From the NCBI GenBank assembly GCA_964406795.1, contig CAYOTA010000020.1:1-17260 (forward strand): a DNA stretch of 17,260 nt. The letters are read 5' to 3'. Position numbers and translations under genes: made by a program. Below, in pieces: positions 12,948 to 17,260 of this stretch. The notes under the pieces were generated by a model that was not told the DNA's origin, ran no database searches, and worked only from the letters and a program-made list of their open reading frames with translations. The DNA comes from JAGORM01 sp964406795. Lineage in GTDB: Bacteria > Patescibacteriota > Microgenomatia > Levybacterales > GWA1-39-11. The first letter of the stretch is position 1. Every line of letters begins with the position of its first letter.

Positions 12948-13592
12948 TTACAGGATATTGGATTGATTTGCTAAAGAATTAACAACGGCCAGATTTACTG
13001 ATCTTAATGTTTTAAGAAAGGCTCCTCCCCTGCTTACTCTTATTCTACACATTCCATATTCTAACTTTCCGGATTTTTTCCCAAACAAAACATTCACGCT
13101 TTTTATTTGTTCTCTTGGCAAATCAGTTACTTTCATCCAATAATTAATACATTTTCCTTTATCTAAATCTTCATATGTCCTTATGTAAACCCTAAAGTCA
13201 GATTTTTTAACCCCTAGCACATCAACCAACCCTTTCATAAATATCTTGATTAATAATGGATCTGTATTTGAAAGACTAAAATCTATTTTACTTCCTTCTG
13301 CCCAGTATAAGGCCGCAGTAAAGAGGAGTAATTCTTTTTTAGATAACGATTTAACTATTTTTTGAGCGTATTCGTCTGCGAGTTCTTGTGCGAGAAGCTT
13401 CCTTTTCTTGCTACCACCCCTTTTTTCTAACCATTCATTTCTATATTCAGGCAGTATACTTACACTTTGTATATACCTAAAGACTGTTGTTTTTGGAGTT
13501 GCAAGCGTGACACTTATTTCTGATACACTTTTCCCTTTTTTCCTCAAGGAAACAATTTCAGATATTATTCTTTCATCCGTTCTATTAGTCAC
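12948..13592 (-). CDS. HTH protein with LAGLIDADG-like C-terminal domain
   Basis: The 214-aa protein begins with a helix-turn-helix (about 8-45; KGKSVSEISVTLATPKTTVFRYI, Hin-resolvase style). A basic linker follows (RGGSKKRKLL). The second domain holds LLFTAALYWAEGSKIDFSLS, then NTDPLLIKIFMKGL, matching the helix-plus-Asp/Glu pattern of LAGLIDADG homing-endonuclease derivatives; one such motif is seen. Stand-alone proteins of this HTH-plus-LAGLIDADG type are frequent in Patescibacteria and archaea and may be regulators rather than active endonucleases. It sits between two tRNA genes. The start is a GTG at 13592, with weak TTGTTC-N17-TAAGCT boxes 6 nt upstream; no better ATG exists nearby. Confidence 0.65.
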   Translation of the reverse strand: MTNRTDERIISEIVSLRKKGKSVSEISVTLATPKTTVFRYIQSVSILPEYRNEWLEKRGGSKKRKLLAQELADEYAQKIVKSLSKKELLLFTAALYWAEGSKIDFSLSNTDPLLIKIFMKGLVDVLGVKKSDFRVYIRTYEDLDKGKCINYWMKVTDLPREQIKSVNVLFGKKSGKLEYGMCRIRVSRGGAFLKTLRSVNLAVVNSLANQSNIL

Positions 13593-13635
13593 GTAACAAG
13601 CTTACTGGATAAAACATTCTAGAACAAGGACTAGT

Positions 13636-13665
13636 TTGGTACGTCTGGATGAGACCTGATATAAT
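13636..13665 (+). promoter_or_regulatory. Promoter of tRNA-Pro
   Basis: An extended -10 (TGATATAAT, box 13660-13665) lies 18 nt after TTGGTA (13636-13641). The tRNA begins 11 bases after the box, leaving a short 5' leader for RNase P. Confidence 0.65.
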
Positions 13666-13675
13666 CTGTAAATTA

Positions 13676-13747
13676 CGGGGTGTGGTGCATCGGTAGCACG
13701 CGTCGTTCGGAACGACGAGGCACGGGGTCCAATTCCCCGCACCCCGA
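13676..13747 (+). tRNA. tRNA-Pro (CGG)
   Basis: The 72-base cloverleaf has acceptor CGGGGTG/CACCCCG (the C1-G72 pair typical of bacterial tRNA-Pro), D-stem GTGC/GCAC, anticodon stem CGTCG/CGACG around TTCGGAA (anticodon CGG, codon CCG), T-stem CGGGG/CCCCG and discriminator A. The T-loop reads TCCAATT, so position 55 is C instead of the near-universal U. CCA is not encoded. Its 3' end is duplicated 61 bases downstream. Confidence 0.92.
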
Positions 13748-13786
13748 CAACTAAAAATCAATAGATAGTTAGACGCAGAGGCAGAA

Positions 13787-13811
13787 GGTCCAATTCCCCG
13801 CACCCGGACAA
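13787..13811 (+). repeat. Duplicated 3' end of tRNA-Pro
   Basis: These 25 bases copy tRNA-Pro 13726-13750 with a single mismatch (C to G at the twentieth position). Weaker similarity extends upstream at the same 61-base offset (AGGCA at 13718 and 13779). The copy lacks the 5' half of a tRNA. Duplicated tRNA 3' ends are typical attachment-site scars, but no integrase gene is in the window. Confidence 0.8.
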
Positions 13812-13813
13812 AA

Positions 13814-13842
13814 TTGATTTTACCTCACAACTTTGTTAGGAT
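13814..13842 (+). promoter_or_regulatory. Leaderless promoter of the DUF5678 gene
   Basis: TTGATT (13814-13819) is 17 nt before TAGGAT (13837-13842), which has an upstream TGT (extended -10). Six bases follow before ATG 13849. The -35 begins 3 bases after the tRNA 3'-end copy. Confidence 0.55.
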
Positions 13843-13848
13843 ACAGAT

Positions 13849-14037
13849 ATGGCTATAAATTGGACAATTCTTTATGAAAAATATAAGGGGCATTGGGTCA
13901 CACTAAAGGACGATGAAAAGACTGTAATATCCTCGGGAAAGACAGCAAGAGAGGCTTGGGAAAAGGCGAAAAAAAAAGGTTTTGCCTCACCTATACTAAC
14001 AAATGTTCCTGCAAATCTTAATAACTATATTGGATAA
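13849..14037 (+). CDS. DUF5678 family protein
   Basis: This 62-aa protein matches the small DUF5678 pattern: an aromatic start (NWTILYEKYKGHWVTLKDDE), then KTVISSGKTAREAWEKAKKK and a final PILTNVP segment. It has no signal peptide or membrane span. The function is unknown. In Patescibacteria and archaea it is repeatedly found just before a retropepsin-like gene, as here (the next ATG is 10 bases after this stop codon), so the two probably form an operon. The ATG at 13849 is 6 nt after a -10 box, consistent with a leaderless start. Confidence 0.82.
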   Translation: MAINWTILYEKYKGHWVTLKDDEKTVISSGKTAREAWEKAKKKGFASPILTNVPANLNNYIG

Positions 14038-14046
14038 TTTCAATTG

Positions 14047-14457
14047 ATGAAATTTAAGTATAAAAGATATTCTCCTACAGTATTGCGTCCCGTTATTCCA
14101 ATAGAAATTGTTCATAGAAATAATTCAGTTAAATATGAGGTTCTTGTAGATTCAGGTGCTGACTTGTGTGTTTTTGATGCCCAAATAGGTGAAATTCTTG
14201 GAATTGCGGTAGAAACTGGAGAAAAAAGAATCGTAAGAGGAATAACCGGCATACCAGAGTATTACTATCTCCACCGCGTTGAAATAAAAGTAGGGGGCTT
14301 GAACCACTCTGCGGAAGTTGGTTTTTTTCCTAAAATGGATAAAAATACATATGGAGTCGTGGGACAAAAGGGATTTTTTGACCATTATTCGATTAAATTT
14401 GATTTAAACAAAAAAGAGATTGAGCTAAAATCGAGCATTAACCTCAAATTAAATTAA
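14047..14457 (+). CDS. Retropepsin-like aspartic protease
   Basis: The 136-aa protein has the single-domain size of retroviral-type aspartic proteases, which work as homodimers. The catalytic triplet is Asp35-Ser36-Gly37 in YEVLVDSGADLCVFDA. The flap-like region (IVRGITGIPEYYYLHRVEIK) and the distal hydrophobic-Gly motif (YGVVGQKGFFDHYSIKFDL) follow in order. The substrate is unknown; the adjacent DUF5678 protein is a candidate partner or target (inference). The start is taken as ATG 14047, with TTG 14044 directly before it. No terminator of standard form follows; an imperfect AT-rich hairpin (about 14469-14492) is the best candidate. Confidence 0.85.
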   Translation: MKFKYKRYSPTVLRPVIPIEIVHRNNSVKYEVLVDSGADLCVFDAQIGEILGIAVETGEKRIVRGITGIPEYYYLHRVEIKVGGLNHSAEVGFFPKMDKNTYGVVGQKGFFDHYSIKFDLNKKEIELKSSINLKLN

Positions 14458-14544
14458 GTGTAAATCCTGCAATATTAAAAATATTTTTGCAATTAACAAC
14501 AACCACTCGGCTACACATCAAGAACCTTCCTTTTTGCTCGTAAA

Positions 14545-14573
14545 CTCACAAAAAGTAAAACCTTTGATATAAT
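14545..14573 (+). promoter_or_regulatory. Leaderless promoter of truB
   Basis: An extended -10 with perfect TATAAT (TGATATAAT, box 14568-14573) lies 17 nt after CTCACA (14545-14550, 4 of 6 to the -35 consensus). The ATG at 14581 is 7 nt after the box and no Shine-Dalgarno site is present. Confidence 0.7.
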
Positions 14574-14580
14574 CTACTGG

Positions 14581-15216
14581 ATGATGAGTATATTTGCCGT
14601 ACATAAACCGTTAGGAATAACATCTCATGATGTGGTGGCCATAGTAAGACGCAAAACAGGCGTTAAGCGCGTAGGACATGGTGGGACACTTGACCCACTA
14701 GCGGAAGGTGTTTTAGTAATTGCAGTGGGACGGGAAAATACAAAATTACTCGATACATATGTAAAAGGAGACAAAGAATATGAAGCAACCGTAAAATTAG
14801 GATACACGTCTGAAACCGATGACCGTGAAGGACCAATTCAAGAATACAATCTTGAAATTAAACCAAGCATTGAGGCTATTCAAGAAGTAATTAAAGAATT
14901 TATTGGAGAAATTATGCAAACACCTCCCATGTATTCAGCTATCAAAATTCAGGGAAAACCGGCGCATAGACGAGTCCGACGCGGTCAAGAGGTGGTAATG
15001 GAGGCGCGTCCCGTTTTTATTAAAACTATTGAAATTACAAAATATGCATACTCTACTCTTGTTATCAAAATTGAGTGCGGGACTGGTGTTTACATAAGAA
15101 GTTTAGCACGCGACATAGGACAAAAACTTGAAACCGGCGCATATTTAGAAAAACTAGTGAGAACAAGGGTTGGGGAGTTTACACTGGAAAATGCAAAAAT
15201 AATCGAGGAATTATAG
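14581..15216 (+). CDS. truB: tRNA pseudouridine(55) synthase TruB
   Basis: TruB converts U55 of the tRNA T-loop to pseudouridine. Conserved parts include the start FAVHKPLGITSHDVV, GHGGTLDPLAEGVL with catalytic Asp38, DKEYEATVKLGYTSETDD, TPPMYSAIKIQGKPAHRR and GTGVYIRSLARDIG. At 211 aa it ends soon after the catalytic domain and lacks the C-terminal PUA extension, a short form seen in small genomes. ATG 14581 and the ATG directly after it are both possible. The stop overlaps the stop of the convergent 663-aa gene (bases 15211-15216 are shared), and no terminator lies between them. Its substrate position is C rather than U in the tRNA-Pro encoded 0.8 kb upstream. Confidence 0.95.
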   Translation: MMSIFAVHKPLGITSHDVVAIVRRKTGVKRVGHGGTLDPLAEGVLVIAVGRENTKLLDTYVKGDKEYEATVKLGYTSETDDREGPIQEYNLEIKPSIEAIQEVIKEFIGEIMQTPPMYSAIKIQGKPAHRRVRRGQEVVMEARPVFIKTIEITKYAYSTLVIKIECGTGVYIRSLARDIGQKLETGAYLEKLVRTRVGEFTLENAKIIEEL

Positions 15217-17202
15217 ATTTGTATGTGGAAAGTCGTAATAATAATCAGTTTTTCCGTAAAGAAAAAATATTAATTCATGCTTTTCCCTATCCATCTTGAC
15301 AAAGATTCTCCCATCTCTTCCACGCTTTATCTTGTCAAAAACTTCGCCATTAATCATAGTTTTTCGTTTTCTTATATGTATATTGTCACTTAGCCCCACA
15401 TAATCATCTAAAGCATTTATTGCACTTGAAATTTTTATAGGAAAACTTATACCTTCGGCTGCCATAAACTCCTTTAAGCTTTCTTCAAGTGTTTCCAATG
15501 TGTCCCCCTCCAACCTTACTAAATGATCTGAATCCACCTGTCTTTTTCTGGCGTAAAATACATCCCATCCTGACAAATTTGAAGCCTCCACCTCCTGCAC
15601 TCTCACCTTCTCTTCTTTATGCAGATCTTCGCTAATTTCTAACAGTTCTGAATCTTGTACCGGTTCACTTGCAGAATGGGTATAACCTTGCACTCTTGCT
15701 CGTTTCATCTCCTCCCAAAACCACCGGTAATTATTTAGAGTAATATTTTTTGCAAATTTTTTAAATTCTGATTCTCTTTTATTAAATTCTGAAGATGTAT
15801 TATTAATTCCCTCACGAGCAATTTTCAAGGATAATACTTCAGCCAATTCCATAATCAATTCATCATAAGAGATGTTAGCCCCTGATACGTAAGAAGAAAG
15901 ATAATCTTTATCATCAGGACCTAGCTCATCAAAAAACGGAATTATTCCAAACTTTAGGGTGTCATGAGCTTTTTTGCTTTTTAGTTTTAACACCTGCATG
16001 AGACTTTGACGCTCTTCTCCCGCTGTAAAAAGAACTGCGATATGGCTAGGATCTACAATATCTGTCATAGTCCTTACACCCATATCATGCATTTTTCTCT
16101 CAAACCATAAGGCCAAAAATTCAGTCTGAAAGGGATTCTTATTTATAAAATTTTCTATTTCTCCTTCAACAGCATTTTTAGGAGATATTGCGGATCTATT
16201 ATTGAATCTTATTCTATCTTCATCACTATTCACATCATAATAATCAAAAACTGTAGGATCTACCATATACCTATCCGTATTTGCAACAAATGTAATCAGA
16301 TTTGGAAAAGATGATATCTGGCCGCTTGCTTCTTTTCTCAAATTAGCACTAAACCTAGCGGATTTTAGAGATTTACTAAAAATTGATTTATTAAGCGTAT
16401 CCGTTTGTCTACGAATTACATTTAATTTTTGTGTTTGATAGTCTAAACTTGCTTCATCATCGGCCAACTCATCTTTAACCTCTTCCATCTTTACGGCCCC
16501 CTCATCCAATCCTCTCACCCAATCGGGATAGGCGTCTTCAATAGTTTCAAAGCTCTGTTCATATAGTGTTTTCGGCATTAGTGTTAGTGCTCCTTTTGTT
16601 TCAGTTACTAAAATTGAATCCGGATTTACTACATAAGCAAAGTTTGAATTCAAAAATACAAAATCACTCCAAGAGCCTTTTTTGCCCCAATACCATGGTT
16701 GTTCATCCACCCGTGCAACAGCCTGAGCCCTCGGCAACGCCTGCATTCTTGAGTAACTGCTACTGTCTAAATTCACTCTCCTTACAGCCTCATCCATTGT
16801 TTTGCCTCGAAAACTATCGGATTGTAAAGTATTGATCGTAAGACATGTCTTAAAAAATCTCATAATGTCTTTTTCAGATACTCCTTCTTGAGACAACTTT
16901 TCAAAAATCTTTACATATGCTTTTCCCGCAGATATAGATGCAAGACTATTCCTGCGTTCCTCAATTGCCTCACTCATAACTACAGTAAGCCTATCACCGA
17001 TACTATCCATCTTGCCTTGAAACCTGTGAAATGCTGAATCTGCCCTTTCACTTTTAGCCACAATATTTGTAAAAGCTGAGGTATACTGATCAACCCGATT
17101 CCAATAACCAGGTCTATTAGGAAATAATGTTAATTCAGTAACGGGACGAGGAACTCCTGGTTCTTCTGGAACAGGTGCTCTTAATTTTTCGTTTTTAGAC
17201 AT
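15211..17202 (-). CDS. Uncharacterised 663-aa cytoplasmic protein
   Basis: I do not recognise this family. The N-terminus (1-35) is Pro-rich. The body is predicted largely helical, with an acidic/charged segment in the middle (VKMEEVKDELADDEASLDYQ) likely to form a coiled coil. Tryptophan-rich patches occur (DEQPWYWGKKGSWSDF; NYRWFWEEMKRA). There is no signal peptide or transmembrane helix. The last ~50 residues have a beta-rich pattern (FDKIKRGRDGRIFVKMDREK, then HELIFFLYGKTDYYYDF) that loosely resembles a ParE/RelE-type sheet, like the C-terminus of the 480-aa protein at 8768-10210; the two proteins show no other obvious similarity. The start is ATG 17202, with TTTAAT 6 nt upstream. It is convergent with and overlaps truB by 6 bases. 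Confidence 0.65.
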   Translation of the reverse strand: MSKNEKLRAPVPEEPGVPRPVTELTLFPNRPGYWNRVDQYTSAFTNIVAKSERADSAFHRFQGKMDSIGDRLTVVMSEAIEERRNSLASISAGKAYVKIFEKLSQEGVSEKDIMRFFKTCLTINTLQSDSFRGKTMDEAVRRVNLDSSSYSRMQALPRAQAVARVDEQPWYWGKKGSWSDFVFLNSNFAYVVNPDSILVTETKGALTLMPKTLYEQSFETIEDAYPDWVRGLDEGAVKMEEVKDELADDEASLDYQTQKLNVIRRQTDTLNKSIFSKSLKSARFSANLRKEASGQISSFPNLITFVANTDRYMVDPTVFDYYDVNSDEDRIRFNNRSAISPKNAVEGEIENFINKNPFQTEFLALWFERKMHDMGVRTMTDIVDPSHIAVLFTAGEERQSLMQVLKLKSKKAHDTLKFGIIPFFDELGPDDKDYLSSYVSGANISYDELIMELAEVLSLKIAREGINNTSSEFNKRESEFKKFAKNITLNNYRWFWEEMKRARVQGYTHSASEPVQDSELLEISEDLHKEEKVRVQEVEASNLSGWDVFYARKRQVDSDHLVRLEGDTLETLEESLKEFMAAEGISFPIKISSAINALDDYVGLSDNIHIRKRKTMINGEVFDKIKRGRDGRIFVKMDREKHELIFFLYGKTDYYYDFPHTNL

Positions 17203-17208
17203 CTCTAT

Positions 17209-17214
17209 ATTAAA
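17209..17214 (-). promoter_or_regulatory. Candidate leaderless -10 box of the 663-aa gene
   Basis: TTTAAT (17214-17209, 5 of 6 to consensus) lies 6 nt before ATG 17202, as in other genes here. No -35 is visible, because the hairpin at 17216-17240 occupies that region; the hairpin could therefore influence promoter use. Confidence 0.35.
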
Positions 17215-17215
17215 C

Positions 17216-17240
17216 TTCCACGGGCTTACGCCACGTGGAA
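17216..17240. repeat. Hairpin sharing its core with the 12-31 palindrome
   Basis: Left arm 17216-17225 pairs with right arm 17230-17240 (one bulged base) around loop ttac (17226-17229). The central 12 bases (17221-17232) are identical to 15-26, while the outer arms differ in sequence yet still pair. On the minus strand the loop is again GUAA closed by C-G. Confidence 0.7.
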
Positions 17241-17260
17241 TTAGCTGAGTTCAAGCGTTG

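Noticed and set aside
13585..13803. Minus-strand 72-codon open frame across tRNA-Pro
   Set aside because: It is the antisense reading of the tRNA and its 3' copy, with no start signal.
13772..13811. Second, degenerate tRNA
   Set aside because: Only the 3' half is copied; there is no acceptor 5' strand, D-arm or intact anticodon arm.
1..17260. CRISPR array, transposon or prophage
   Set aside because: No regularly spaced direct repeats, transposase, integrase or phage structural genes were seen; the only short direct repeat is the tRNA-Pro 3' end.

Overview
The window looks like a piece of a Candidate Phyla Radiation (Patescibacteria) genome, most likely Microgenomates-like. It is AT-rich and compact, both tRNAs lack an encoded CCA, and it carries gene families typical of that group: single-pass proteins with Pro/Gln-rich cytoplasmic tails, a DUF5678/retropepsin pair, an eight-cysteine-cluster protein and a coupling-type HerA/VirD4 ATPase. 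TGA is used as an ordinary stop (gene 8768-10210), so the UGA=Gly code of Gracilibacteria and Absconditabacteria is not indicated. The lineage is inferred from gene content only.

Layout, left to right. dprA (minus) lies beside a promoter directed out of the window. Two co-directional surface proteins (1431-3084) share a duplicated N-terminal anchor but carry different ectodomains, and a small SD-led membrane protein follows. A minus-strand block holds the cell-elongation genes mreC-mreD-PBP2 (6418 to 3409), preceded by a large conjugation-type ATPase (8648-6459). A 480-aa protein of unknown function is divergent from the ATPase and ends at a two-way terminator. Next comes a minus-strand surface cluster: a frameshifted sortase-substrate tail (12715-12529), sortase, an ER/SipW-type signal peptidase, and a secreted protein made of two homologous halves. 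Then follow tRNA-Arg(CCT), an HTH/LAGLIDADG-like protein, tRNA-Pro(CGG) with a duplicated 3' end, the DUF5678 and retropepsin pair, truB, and a 663-aa protein of unknown function that overlaps truB tail to tail by 6 bases.

Two themes tie the window together. First, most protein genes appear to start as leaderless mRNAs: a -10 box (often extended TGn-TATAAT, several with a -35 box 17-18 nt upstream) sits 6-8 nt before the start codon at 1431, 6418, 8648, 8768, 12492, 13849 and 14581. Strong Shine-Dalgarno sites appear only at the small membrane protein (3180) and the secreted repeat protein (10869). Second, 10276-12715 resembles a surface-fibre assembly cassette (secreted repeat protein, dedicated SipW-like peptidase, sortase). 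Immediately upstream of the sortase is a sorting signal that becomes a perfect LPTANG-hydrophobic-KKAK tail if one T is removed from a TTT run.

Two hairpins with the same 12-base core (cgggcttacgcc) but different arms lie at the two ends of the window and may belong to a dispersed palindromic repeat family.
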